From: Epiperipatus broadwayi
Lineage: Eukaryota; Onychophora; Udeonychophora; Euonychophora; Peripatidae
NCBI GenBank assembly: GCA_028023455.1
Contig: JAQFVV010000029.1
Location: forward strand, 10,396,644-10,460,643
Direction: 5' to 3'
Length of the DNA stretch: 64,000 bases
Shown here: positions 52,801 through 57,574 of the stretch, one piece after another
Layout: each line of letters starts with the position of its first letter
How positions within the stretch are numbered: position 1 is the first letter of the stretch
The notes under the pieces: model-generated
What the model saw: the letters and a program-made list of their open reading frames with translations, nothing else
Databases searched by the model: none
What the model was told of the DNA's origin: nothing
Program-made: the position numbers and the translations under genes

Positions 52801-55800
52801 CAATCTACAAATCCAAAGGATAATGGCAATTCATATTCATTGGTCCTTTCTATAACCTCTCAATACTTGGATATGATCCACTGTACTAAAATCACTTTTA
52901 AATCCAGCCTTTTCTTTTGGTTGATTAAAATCCAAAGTTTGCTGTAGAAGAATTATAATTATTTTGGTAAAAAATTTATATAGAACTGATAAAAGACTAA
53001 TAGATCTATAATTTCTAATATCTTCTTTATCACATTTTATAAATATTAATATTAATACTGCACTATTCCAATTATCTGATACATCTTTATCATTTAGACA
53101 TTTGGCATATAACTTTGTCAAAAAAATTTCTTATTACTTCACCTGCTTCTTTTAAGATATCGATTGTAATTCAATCATTAACTGGATCCATAAATTTAAT
53201 TGCATATCTCACTTTATTAAAAATCCTGGGCAATTCAGAAGGTATAGCAGTTGTAGGAGGTATTTTTTCTTCTTCTTTATTACTATATAATTCTTGATAG
53301 AACTCTTCTACACATTTCATGATATCATTTCTCTTTTTATAATAATTCCATATTTTTTTCTTATTGCAGAAATAAGTTACCTATCAATACCAAGATGTTG
53401 TTTTACATTCTTGAGACTTTTATTCTCTTCTATGGCTTACCTTGCTAGTTGACAATCACATAAATATATAAAGCTCTTACTTATTGAAAAAAGTGCAATA
53501 AGAATAGATTTATTAGATTGTGATCCTTTAATTATAATCTTGTTTGAAATAGTATAGGAAGGCTAGATAGAAGTTAGAAAGAAGTAAGTATAATCACAAT
53601 CCATTAAAATAAATTTAAGACATCAGTATTCTTATAAATCTAGAGCATATGTTCCTTGAGTTCATTAGTAAAGAACTGATATGCATACAGTTTCAAGTTC
53701 AATGTCCATGCTAGGAAGAAGATAACTTGCCAATAAAATCAATCACATCAGACCTGAGGAGAAAAAGAGGATGTAGGAGAATATCAAAACTGTATAACAA
53801 TATAATACCATTATCTTTGATATCCAGAAGAAAGTCACCAGCAATAATTAATGAGTTTACCCTATACCTTTTCATTTGTGACTAATCAAAAGATAGTTTC
53901 TGATACTTTCAGGAAGATTGTGAAAAGTCATCTACTTCAAAGGAATGGTATATGTAGTTTTAAAAATTGCTTGCCATATCAAGAATAAGATACAATTATT
54001 GATAAACAGAGCAATTTCAATTTAATAATTTAGTTATTGTTTACTAACATATTTTATTTGTGATCATGTGATGCTTAAGATACAATTATATCAAGTTATT
54101 GTATGTTTTTTTAAAATAAATTTGTGTATAACACTTTATTGACATTACAATTTCAATTTAATAATTTAGTTATTGTTTACTAACATATTTTATTTGTATT
54201 GTGGGAAAATGATATGCATAATTATTTATTGACGTTTAAGCACTTGGAGATGCCGAATAAGAAAAACTTAATAGTGAAACAGTCTTAATCTAGTATACTC
54301 AGATATTAAGCTTTTCTTACTCAGCATCTCCAAGCACTTAAATGGCAATTACAATTGCTTAAGAAAAGTAAAATAACGAATTACAGAATTACATTACTGT
54401 TTACTAAACTAAAGATTAGCCTTTCAAGCTAACATACATGCGCTTTTTATGAATGTTAATAATAATAAATGAATACTTTCATTTCCAACACAAGATAAAG
54501 TCTTTGCGAACGAATAAATGAATCCACTTATTCATTCAACCCAACTGCTTATATATGGGCAAATCTTAAGTACTGGATATGAACGCGTGAGGATAAATCA
54601 ATTACTTTAAATTACTGTTTACTATGTCTAAATGAATGACGTCAACGAATTGAGTTGAATGAATAAGTGGATTCATTTATTCATTCGCAAAGACTTTATC
54701 TTGTGTTGGAAATGAAAGTATTCATTTATTATTATTAACATTCGTAAAAAGCGCATGTACGTTAGCTTGAAAGGCTAATCTTTAGTTTATTACAATTTAT
54801 AAACATAGCACTATATAAATAAATGCCTCATTTACATATCATTATTTACTGTAAAAATAGTTTTTTATTACTTATTTCTCACTCAGAAATTTTCATAAAT
54901 CAATAACTTTTCTAAAAATTTGCAATCTTTACTGCAATAAACTAGTTAAAGGACACTTTGCATAAAAATAAAAAAAATCACTAAATTCTATTTTCTTTAA
55001 TTTTTTTTTTCATAATTTTATAAGTCATAACCACAGGAATATCACACACTTTCTAAAAATTTAGGATCTAAACATTGCTGAAAGTCAAAAACTGGTTAAT
55101 ATTAAAGCATAACCTTTTTTAGCTTGCAAATTTATTTTGATTTTAATTCATAAATAAATATATAAGACATATATACCTGGGTCTCATGCGGATTTTTTTA
55201 ATGTGATTTTGAAGTTATGCGATTCATGTTTCTTCTTAATATCTCTTTATGCGGTTTTCTTTTATGCGATAAAGAAATTCATATTTCACTATATTTATTA
55301 GATATCGGGAAATATAAAGTATTAATAACTTATTTTCACTTGAAATACTTTTTTTTTTTTCAAAAATATAACGTTATATTAGCAGCTAATGTGAATATGG
55401 CCTGAAGCTATTTAGAAGCTTAGCTTCTACATAAACAATCTACTTATACTTACAAGTATAAATTGCAATAAATATTCAAAAATTTTAAACTTTTAAAACA
55501 TATTTCATTAGATATAACAGAAATAAATAAATATTCTTTTAGATTTTTAAAAATAATCAGAAATAACAAAAATTTTGTTGATTTTGTAAACTGAAAATAA
55601 TCTTTCTAGAAATGATAACATATAATCTTTTTGTTTGGATTGCGATCTCATTTTTTTAATATTTATAGAAACAAAATGTGAACATTTAAAATTTATTTCA
55701 GTAGTAAACAAAAATATCTATCAAATGAAGTCAAATTTATTATTTTCTGATAAGTAATAATCATTTAATCATATATTTTACTTTGATATGTGAGACAAAG

Positions 55801-56945
55801 AAATACATCAGAAAATGTTGAAATCTGACTTTGTTGCAATGAACAAGCTCTTAAATCCCAACAAGAGCTAAATAGTAGTTGTTTGTCTGTGTTATGTATG
55901 TGCATGTTTATATTTTCTTTTATACACATATATACATGGAAAAACTTTTAGACAAAAAAAATTATAATAACTTCTATTTTCTACTTAAAAAGAATGTTTT
56001 AGAAAGAAAAAAGTTGCAAGTAAAAATATTTAAGAACTTTTAATTTCTACTTAAAAAAAAACGTATCTTTAAAAGTTTTTAAATATTTTTACTTGTAACT
56101 TTTTTCTGTCTAAAAGTTTCTCCATGTACATACTTGTGTAAAAGAAAATTTAACAGTTAATCATTATTAACACACTCATAGAAGCGTGTTATATATAGAG
56201 AGTTGCATTAGTGGAAGTGCATTCTCTAACAGCTAGACATAGCAGTCTGGATTCGCGAGCTTCATAAACAATTAGTAAAATCATCATCTCAAAGTTTAAT
56301 CACTGATTACATTGTCGATAGAACACAGCACAAGATTTACAATGGAGCTAGTTGTACTTCCTCTTGACTTCATTTAAGAAGAAGCTACAGTACATCACAT
56401 CATATCATCACATGAAATCTGATTTCTTACCAGTTCACAAACGAATCGCATATTGTCAAATAGCAATAATGATTAAAATATGTATGAAAAAATATAAAAT
56501 AAATTACACATAAAAATATATTGTTTTGAATAAAATTAAATTCTGTAGTTAATAAAAAATAGTTTGTCTCTTGTATCAATTTTTTTCAAATATTTGAAAT
56601 TTTTTATTAGTCATACTTTATTTTCTTATTTTTTTTATGCGAATTTTAAAGTATTTTTTCCTTGTTGCTTTGCTTTTATGCCATTTCTGAAAATTATGGA
56701 ATGTATCCCCCATTTTTCAAGGTAAGGTAAGTCTATTTTTGTGCAATTTTTTTTAATGCGGGTTTTCTGCGGAATCTATGTATCGCATAAAACGAGACCC
56801 AGGTGTATATAATGCTCAAATTAGTTTTATATTAATACTCACCTCACACTGTATAGCCTTGTTATGCATGGCATTTTTATGCACAATATTGACATAATTA
56901 ACTCTTTCAGCACTTTTGGCCAACAAGTATTTGGGTGGCTGATCA
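19655..56945 (-). CDS. SH3-SH2 signalling/adaptor protein, 3' part of a split gene (five exons)
   Basis: Five exons on the minus strand (56945-56843, 49159-48962, 32164-31991, 29203-29048, 19858-19655) join without a frameshift into about 277 residues plus a stop. Every internal intron is GT-AG and phase 0, with lengths of about 7.7, 16.8, 2.8 and 9.2 kb. The order is a linker with YVNI, an acidic run, YENM, one SH3 domain, one SH2 domain and a short tail. SH2 domains bind phosphotyrosine and SH3 domains bind proline-rich peptides, so a cytoplasmic signalling adaptor or the tail of a larger enzyme or exchange factor is expected. By eye the SH2 resembles those of Nck, Vav and SLP-76/BLNK, but no known family that I can name has exactly this C-terminal layout, so no symbol is given. 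The N-terminal part lies beyond the window. The introns are packed with transposons, yet all exons keep open frames and splice sites, which argues for a living gene. Confidence 0.88.
19860..21100. other. Intron sequence, no gene seen
   Basis: Part of the 9.2-kb intron between exons E and D. The 61-codon open stretch at 20663-20848 has no recognisable motif. Confidence 0.45.
21106..21197 (+). repeat. Tandem duplication of a 46-bp unit
   Basis: 21106-21151 and 21152-21197 are adjacent and of equal length, both starting GATAATT and ending TACAA, with about 8 differences. Function unknown. Confidence 0.8.
21200..22170. other. Intron sequence, no gene seen
   Basis: AT-rich DNA with TATATA runs near 22040-22130. 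The 21230-21490 part is a little richer in G+C but has no recognised structure. Confidence 0.4.
22179..22604. mobile_element. hAT-type non-autonomous element (MITE), 426 bp
   Basis: Ends are CAGGGGTAGCCAA and, inverted, CAGGGGTGTCCAA, a common hAT terminus. Flanking 8-mers CTATATAT (22171-22178) and CTATATTT (22605-22612) agree at seven of eight positions, as for a hAT duplication. No transposase. Confidence 0.85.
22613..23680. other. Intron sequence, pyrimidine-rich, no gene seen
   Basis: Long T-rich and C/T-rich runs give open frames (23030-23281, 23269-23472) with only hydrophobic low-complexity readings. No exon. Confidence 0.5.
23690..24075 (+). pseudogene. hAT-like transposase relic with BED-type zinc finger
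   Basis: The plus strand reads TCLICHEKII, then after a frameshift YNIVHHYNKEHKSFSEHFN, the C-x2-C...H-x-H spacing and wording of the BED finger in ZBED5/GTF2I-type hAT transposases. Downstream, SQAAVVTNEIYYILG fits the next conserved block (usually 'ASYVVANKIAK'). Remains of the body may reach about 25300 but are too decayed to trace. It sits in an intron, opposite to the host gene. Confidence 0.5.
24080..25420. other. Intron sequence, perhaps decayed hAT body
   Basis: No open frame. Scattered readings on the plus strand could continue the hAT relic, but none is decisive. Confidence 0.3.
25425..25782. repeat. Near-perfect fold-back element, about 165-bp arms
   Basis: Arms 25425-25591 and about 25620-25782 are reverse complements with only a few mismatches and a small difference in the internal A/T run; the spacer is about 30 bp. 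Shared text includes CCGCAGAAGTACTTTCGG and its complement. The low divergence means a young MITE or a recent inverted duplication. No ORF. Confidence 0.9.
26000..26054 (+). mobile_element. Internally deleted hammerhead-family element, 55 bp
   Basis: Flanked by a perfect 13-bp duplication TCTATTAGGTATT (25987-25999 and 26055-26067). Consists only of the two ends: ACTAAACATCACATGATCACC joined to GTATGGAGAGTTTTGC. Confidence 0.8.
26070..27470. other. Intron sequence, no gene seen
   Basis: AT-rich. Possibly the front of the decayed reverse transcriptase noted at 27495-27560. Confidence 0.35.
27495..27560 (+). pseudogene. Possible reverse-transcriptase relic (FADD motif)
   Basis: The plus strand reads VLKIKVLFADDVTHIHNDIS before a stop. 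F-A-D-D within a hydrophobic strand is the catalytic motif of LINE reverse transcriptases. Surrounding sequence (26.9-28.2 kb) gives no other alignable block, so this could be chance. Confidence 0.3.
28842..28942 (+). mobile_element. tRNA-derived SINE, copy 1
   Basis: Has a Pol III A box (TGGCCGAGTGG) and B box (GGTTCGCTTCC) with tRNA spacing, followed by TGACATATAAAA and a poly-A tail. Flanked by the 9-bp duplication TGTCAAAGG (28833-28841 and 28943-28951), proving retroposition. The tRNA part is of the long-variable-arm (Ser/Leu-like) style, but no functional cloverleaf is claimed. Same 3' end motif as the SINE at 29890-30010. Confidence 0.85.
29048..29203 (-). CDS. Exon D: N-terminal half of SH2 domain
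   Basis: 156 nt, 52 codons, acceptor ACCATAG and donor GTAAGT. After a basic linker (KPVPIPRKKEVRFP) the SH2 domain begins at CPWFIGKVGRRDCESRLL and runs to DFLIRESTTR. The invariant SH2 start (W-F-x-G-x-x-x-R) and the FLIRES strand with the phosphate-binding arginine (residue 47 of the exon) are both present, so the pocket should bind phosphotyrosine. The intron splits the SH2 right after strand B. Confidence 0.92.
29890..30012 (-). mobile_element. tRNA-derived SINE, copy 2
   Basis: On the minus strand: A box TAGCTGAGAGG, B box GGTTCGTCTCC, then GCTATGACATATG and a poly-A run. Box spacing is tRNA-like. No clear target duplication. Related to the unit at 28842 but diverged. Confidence 0.75.
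30020..31020. other. Intron sequence, no gene seen
   Basis: The 118-codon open minus-strand stretch at 30021-30377 is I/F/N/K-rich with no motif, no splice signals matching the gene, and AT-composition bias. Treated as chance. Confidence 0.45.
31030..31191. repeat. Fold-back element, about 55-bp arms
   Basis: TTTTACAACTCACTATTGAC at the left end mirrors GTCAATAGTGGGTTGTAAAA at the right; the arms also share ATTGCT and AATCTTCTTCA text. Inner palindrome TGAATACAG/CTGTATTCA. A small MITE in the intron between exons C and D. Confidence 0.8.
31316..31810. mobile_element. hAT-type non-autonomous element (MITE), 495 bp
   Basis: Ends CAGTGTTCTTCAACC and, inverted, CAGTGGTCTTCAATC, the classic hAT/Charlie-like terminus. 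Flanks GTATAAAG (31308-31315) and GTATAAAA (31811-31818) form an 8-bp duplication with one change. It has inner repeats of the CCGGTCCGCAGA type near the right end and a G-run at about 31541. It ends 180 bp from exon C. Confidence 0.88.
31991..32164 (-). CDS. Exon C: SH3 domain
   Basis: 174 nt, exactly 58 codons, with acceptor TTTGCTAG and donor GTAAAT. The exon is one complete SH3 domain: an ALYDY-like start (VRAIYSL), the acidic-loop equivalent LSFTAGDIGQLLERD, the tryptophan pair of the ligand groove (NGWWLIR), the glycine-tryptophan of the distal strand (EGWSP) and the 3-10 helix region ending WEILD. The usual SNYV end reads ENHWEIL. Expected to bind proline-rich ligands. One-exon SH3 domains with phase-0 edges are common in adaptors. 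The next exon is 2.8 kb away. Confidence 0.9.
32170..32990. other. Intron sequence with diverged repeats
   Basis: The phrase TTGGTTGCTTTAACAATTTTT followed by TTTAATGTAAATTAAA occurs twice (near 32483 and 32598). AC/TG-rich microsatellite near 32255. No gene. Confidence 0.45.
32992..33623 (+). repeat. Tandem-like array of three diverged units
   Basis: Units start at about 32994, 33270 and 33405. Each opens with AATTTGACATGGACAAACAT, then CACATGGATTT, a TATATA run, AATGAGG and AAGCTTTTA. Units 1 and 3 are longer and share the end 'atcactaatca', 'ggccactataa', 'aaaaaatta'. Merlin copy 2 is inserted at the end of unit 3. Confidence 0.75.
33624..34593 (+). mobile_element. Merlin DNA transposon, copy 2
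   Basis: 970 bp with long terminal inverted repeats starting GGTAAAGGTTTACTATAGCG. The 8-bp duplication AAAAATTA flanks it (33616-33623 and 34594-34601). The right terminal region carries a partial internal duplication of about 60 bp. Interior has an ISXO2-like transposase fragment on the plus strand. Unit 1 of the adjoining repeat array serves as an unoccupied site. Confidence 0.93.
33969..34238 (+). pseudogene. ISXO2-like (Merlin) transposase fragment
   Basis: An 89-codon open stretch reads VFGDIERVSRKCFLTEVPD, DTLEGLIQHYILPGVHITSD, SWASYNNISSLN, HQDNFVHPEDQGIHTQNIE. These are the second half of the ISXO2-type catalytic domain with the SD-x-W and HTQNIE blocks. The N-terminal zinc-binding part and the C-terminus are missing, so it cannot act alone. 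Confidence 0.85.
35028..36564 (-). repeat. 3' LTR
   Basis: 1537 bp. Starts (minus strand) TGTATACATGCTGCC and ends ATTACA. Matches the other LTR over its full length apart from the insertion there, with visible point differences and short indels, so the insertion is not recent. Confidence 0.8.
37326..37720 (-). pseudogene. Gag-like coiled-coil region of the LTR retrotransposon
   Basis: Open for 71 codons at 37541-37326 (LKQNQKKLSGDLLNKLKESQ, KKGPEILVGKIEKVQYELED), with similar K/E/L-rich heptad text upstream in other frames. Coiled coils of this sort are common at the N-terminus of animal Gag-like proteins. Broken by frameshifts. It could also be another coiled-coil ORF. Confidence 0.45.
38006..38872. 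mobile_element. DNA transposon of unnamed family, copy 1 (0.87 kb)
   Basis: Ends ACACCTGGGTCTC and, inverted, ACACCTGGTCTCG with continuing TTTTACGCG similarity. Copy 2 at 55173-56807 shares ends and interior (GCTCTTAAAT, AGAGCTAAAT, CGCGAGCTTC and the T-rich right part). Contains a hairpin around CCGATAATGCGCTATTAC (38090-38165). Inserted in the LTR retrotransposon interior. No ORF. Confidence 0.8.
39482..39499 (-). promoter_or_regulatory. Primer-binding site of the LTR retrotransposon
   Basis: Minus-strand TGGTGCCCAACATGGGGC fits the TGG-start pattern complementary to a tRNA 3' end and closely resembles the TGGCGCCCAACGTGGGGC type used by many animal LTR elements. Confidence 0.75.
40192..40525 (-). 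mobile_element. Hammerhead-bearing small mobile element, copy 2
   Basis: 334 bp within the 5' LTR, flanked by a 13-bp duplication AATTGATTCAAGT / AATTGATTCACGT (40179-40191 and 40526-40538); the other LTR is uninterrupted at this place. It starts TGATAAACAGAGC and ends GTGATCATGTG. The first 120 bp are repeated inverted at 40372-40490, giving a large hairpin with the ribozyme near its loop. Confidence 0.88.
40299..40357 (-). ncRNA. Hammerhead ribozyme, family 1 (intact core)
   Basis: Minus strand: stem I distal AUCCAA/UUGGAU (40357-40352 with 40304-40299), internal loop, stem I proximal UCCUCA/UGGGGA (40348-40343 with 40312-40307), core CUGAUGA 40342-40336, stem II GGC/GCC, GAAA from 40322, two-pair stem III AC/GU with loop UA, then U16.1 and C17 (40313). 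Cleavage is predicted between 40313 and 40312. An A-A at positions 10.1/11.1 departs from the usual pair. The very short stem III is known from retroelement hammerheads that act as dimers. Confidence 0.82.
41400..42380. other. Partial DNA transposon with large hairpin; otherwise no gene
   Basis: 41549-41806 folds back on itself (arms about 41549-41655 and 41690-41806) with the same CCGATAATGCGCTATTAC start as the hairpin inside the transposon at 38006-38872. Flanking text 41810-41850 is shared as well, so this is probably a fragment or relative of that family. The middle contains several AACTTAAGTGA-type palindromes. No ORF of note. Confidence 0.6.
42540..44400 (+). pseudogene. Penelope-like element 2: reverse transcriptase and GIY-YIG endonuclease
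   Basis: Frame pieces follow the Penelope order: IVFRKSDKGNKLVLINKEEY (about 42710), ARIYGAPKIFKEGVPLRPII (about 42950), VKIDVSMYTHINVEEAIELA (motif A, 43160), GGALSGAVSNIYI (43350), MKRYIDNYLLIF (43441), NIKFIIGKENNNKLSHF, then GVYKIECKSC and NYVGETKNSIYTRLVQHK (GIY-YIG, 44085-44190) and a TGHRYKN / KEAILI tail. Known members use these domains for target-primed reverse transcription. The catalytic Y-x-D-D reads YIDN, losing one aspartate, and several stops and shifts break the ORF, so it is inactive. It lies antisense in the host intron. Confidence 0.85.
44835..44890 (+). ncRNA. Hammerhead-like motif downstream of Penelope-like element 2
   Basis: CTGATGA (44848-44854), stem II GACT/AGTC with a 7-nt loop and one extra U, then GAAAC (44871-44875) and UGUA. 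Stem I has only two clear pairs. It lies just after the GIY-YIG ORF in the same orientation, the place where Penelope elements are known to carry hammerheads. Probably degenerate. Confidence 0.4.
44900..45930. other. Intron sequence, no gene seen
   Basis: The 88-codon stretch at 45454-45720 has no motif and no splice context on its strand. AT-rich. Confidence 0.4.
46043..46101 (-). ncRNA. Hammerhead ribozyme, family 1 (intact core)
   Basis: Same fold as the one at 40299-40357: AUCCAA/UUGGAU distal and UCCUCA/UGGGGA proximal stem I, core CUGAUGA 46086-46080, stem II GGCU/AGCC with loop GCA, GAAA from 46066, stem III AC/GU, C17 at 46057. Cleavage predicted between 46057 and 46056. The stem II loop and the internal loop of stem I differ from the other copy while all pairs are kept, suggesting selection or recent activity. 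Confidence 0.85.
46455..46485 (+). ncRNA. Half hammerhead, family 1
   Basis: Has CCAGAAACTAGTCTGGGGA and the distal TTGGAT of stem I, but no CTGATGA; the unit joins another copy at this point. Not functional alone. Confidence 0.7.
46672..46725 (-). repeat. tRNA-like segment (Pol III boxes) next to a hammerhead
   Basis: On the minus strand: A-box-like TAGCTGAAGGG and B box GGTTCAAACTCCC at tRNA spacing. It lies about 45 bp downstream of the hammerhead at 46829-46769 in the same orientation. Looks like the tRNA head of a SINE rather than a working tRNA, since no acceptor stem closes. Confidence 0.55.
46769..46829 (-). ncRNA. Hammerhead ribozyme candidate, family 2
   Basis: Minus strand: core CUGAUGA 46814-46808, perfect six-pair stem II AUGCUG/CAGCAU with loop GUU, GAAA 46792-46789, stem III AUA/UAU with a 2-nt loop, H17 at 46781. 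Stem I has CCA/UGG (one A-C mismatch next to the core) and distal AAUGAU/AUCAUU (46829-46824 with 46774-46769). Confidence 0.68.
46850..48955. other. Intron sequence, no gene seen
   Basis: AT-rich with short tandem phrases (for example CTACTAATGTTTTA twice near 47260-47300). No exon or transposon end recognised. Confidence 0.45.
48962..49159 (-). CDS. Exon B: acidic run and YENM motif
   Basis: 198 nt, exactly 66 codons, phase 0 at both ends, with an ATTATAG acceptor and a GTAATA donor. It opens with AEDDDDDSDNDEDK, an acidic stretch that is probably disordered, then VYPKSPHLQKF, RYENMSLQPSPLPTH and KDLLKDD. YENM fits the pY-x-x-M (PI3-kinase) and pY-x-N (Grb2) docking patterns. The proline- and serine-rich end looks like a linker into the SH3 domain of the next exon. 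The frame stays open for 198 nt in very AT-rich DNA, and base composition is clearly higher in G+C than the flanks. Confidence 0.82.
49600..50830 (-). pseudogene. Second LINE family fragment: RT C-terminal region and tail
   Basis: On the minus strand from about 50760: GYKIKCGNRYNYLEIILSNQ, LDEWEKKLTNEAKKRKRLIK, stop, VFSCNKYNVARILWKAVV, VAYGNDVLV. This is the YxYLG and thumb text of a LINE reverse transcriptase, followed further down by readings such as LLFKVRTGSLATREYTHKWR near 50040-49950. Different family from 1-3800. Many stops; the RT core is absent. Confidence 0.6.
50840..51740. other. Intron sequence, no gene seen
   Basis: AT-rich. The open stretch at 51348-51530 has no motif. Confidence 0.4.
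51760..53458 (-). mobile_element. LINE copy 2 (reverse transcriptase half), 5'-truncated
   Basis: Same family as 1-3800. The minus strand gives DNWNSAVLILIFIKCDKED, NYRSISLLSVLYKFFTKI, DFNQPKEKAGFKSDFSTVDH (53121-52837), then the FADDVVVFANNA catalytic block near 52500 and the tail RWIELEEIILKWIDNG-stop near 51800. The FADD core is intact but frameshifts and stops break the ORF. The endonuclease is absent (5' truncation near 53458), the usual result of target-primed reverse transcription. Confidence 0.82.
53470..53985. other. Intron sequence, no gene seen
   Basis: AT-rich; no feature found. Confidence 0.4.
54000..54075 (-). mobile_element. Mini hammerhead-family element with captured local sequence, 76 bp
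   Basis: Perfect 14-bp duplication TAAGATACAATTAT flanks it (53986-53999 and 54076-54089). The ends are family 1: TGATAAACAGAG and GTGATCATGTGATG. The filling (54012-54061, 50 bp) is an exact copy of 54148-54197, sequence that lies just downstream of the insertion. Confidence 0.82.
54148..54197 (+). repeat. 50-bp exact direct repeat of 54012-54061
   Basis: Both copies start CAATTTCAATTTAATAATTT and end ATTTTATTTGT, without a mismatch. See the mini-element at 54000-54075. Confidence 0.9.
54237..54346. repeat. Fold-back element, about 38-bp arms
   Basis: TAAGCACTTGGAGATGC at the left mirrors GCATCTCCAAGCACTTA at the right; arms continue through AATAAGAAAAACTTAATA with small changes. Confidence 0.85.
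54408..54790. repeat. Near-perfect fold-back element, about 140-bp arms
   Basis: Arms 54408-54547 and 54650-54790 are reverse complements with very few changes (shared AAGATTAGCCTTTCAAGCTA and CAAGATAAAGTCTTTGCGAA). The 100-bp loop has an isolated G+C-rich patch (ACGCGTGAGG). No coding potential. Probably a young MITE. Confidence 0.9.
54800..55170. other. Intron sequence, no gene seen
   Basis: AT-rich between a fold-back and a transposon. Confidence 0.4.
55173..56807. mobile_element. DNA transposon of unnamed family, copy 2 (1.6 kb, with nested hairpin)
   Basis: Ends ATACCTGGGTCTC and, inverted, ATACACCTGGGTCTCG with TTTTATGCG following. Interior shared with copy 1 (38006-38872). Relative to copy 1, about 55888-56235 is extra and contains a fold-back (55938-56130; CATGGAAAAACTTTTAGAC against GTCTAAAAGTTTCTCCATG). 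Its right end stops 36 bp before the donor of exon A. Confidence 0.8.
56843..56945 (-). CDS. Exon A: tyrosine-motif linker
   Basis: 103 nt, one base plus 34 codons. The acceptor is a T-run followed by AG and the donor is GTGAGT. The first base completes a codon begun in an unseen upstream exon. The peptide starts DQPPKYLLAKSAERVNYVNI and ends in AIQCE at a complete codon. YVNI fits the Y-x-N pattern that Grb2-type SH2 domains recognise when phosphorylated; that role is inferred. The exon has no shadow as a long ORF because it is short. A DNA transposon (55173-56807) ends only 36 bp downstream of the donor. Confidence 0.8.
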
Positions 56946-56949
56946 CTAA

Positions 56950-57480
56950 AAAAAACAAATTAAAAAAAATGTTAATTACAGTTTTTAAAATTTTAATATG
57001 ATAAGTATTATACTTTTGACCAGGTCGGTCATATTCATAGAACTACTATAAGTTTATATAAATAGAATTTATAAGTTAATAATTTATATATACCATTTTG
57101 TAATGGGATGGGGTATCTGGGGTGAAGGTGAGGTGACGGCAATATCATTATTAACCCCAGTTCAAAATAAATATAAAATTAATAATCAATATTTAATATA
57201 AAATATAAAAATAAAGTATTAAATAAAAATATATAATTATTATTGGTAAAGATATTAAAGTTAGAAGATATTAAATAATGTTAATTATTAAAAAAATATA
57301 AGAAATCTTATATATTCAAAGAGAGCATGAGATCATAAGATTCTGCGAGATCAACCAGTTACTCCTTAGAGCAACTATAAATATAATTATAAATCCACCA
57401 GCATTATAAATAAGTGAAAGTAAGTATAGATAATACTAAAAAGAAAAAAACATTCATCGTCATGAATGATCCATCAATAT
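56950..57480. other. Intron/upstream sequence, no gene seen
   Basis: AT-rich; a small G-rich patch at 57100-57140 has no recognised function. Confidence 0.4.
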
Positions 57481-57504
57481 AAATCAAAACAATAAATCAA
57501 CAGT

Positions 57505-57572
57505 CAATCTGGTGACAGGATTTGAAATGGGTCTCCTGTAGACCAGACTAACTATTGAGCCTTTGCCAGCTT
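57505..57572 (-). repeat. tRNA-like SINE head
   Basis: On the minus strand: AAGGCTCAATAGTTAG (A-box region of a TAGCTCAATGGTTAG tRNA) and CATTTCAAATCCTG (B-box region of GGTTCAAATCC). Box spacing is right. Both boxes carry changes, so this is a relic and not a tRNA gene. Confidence 0.5.
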
Positions 57573-57574
57573 GG

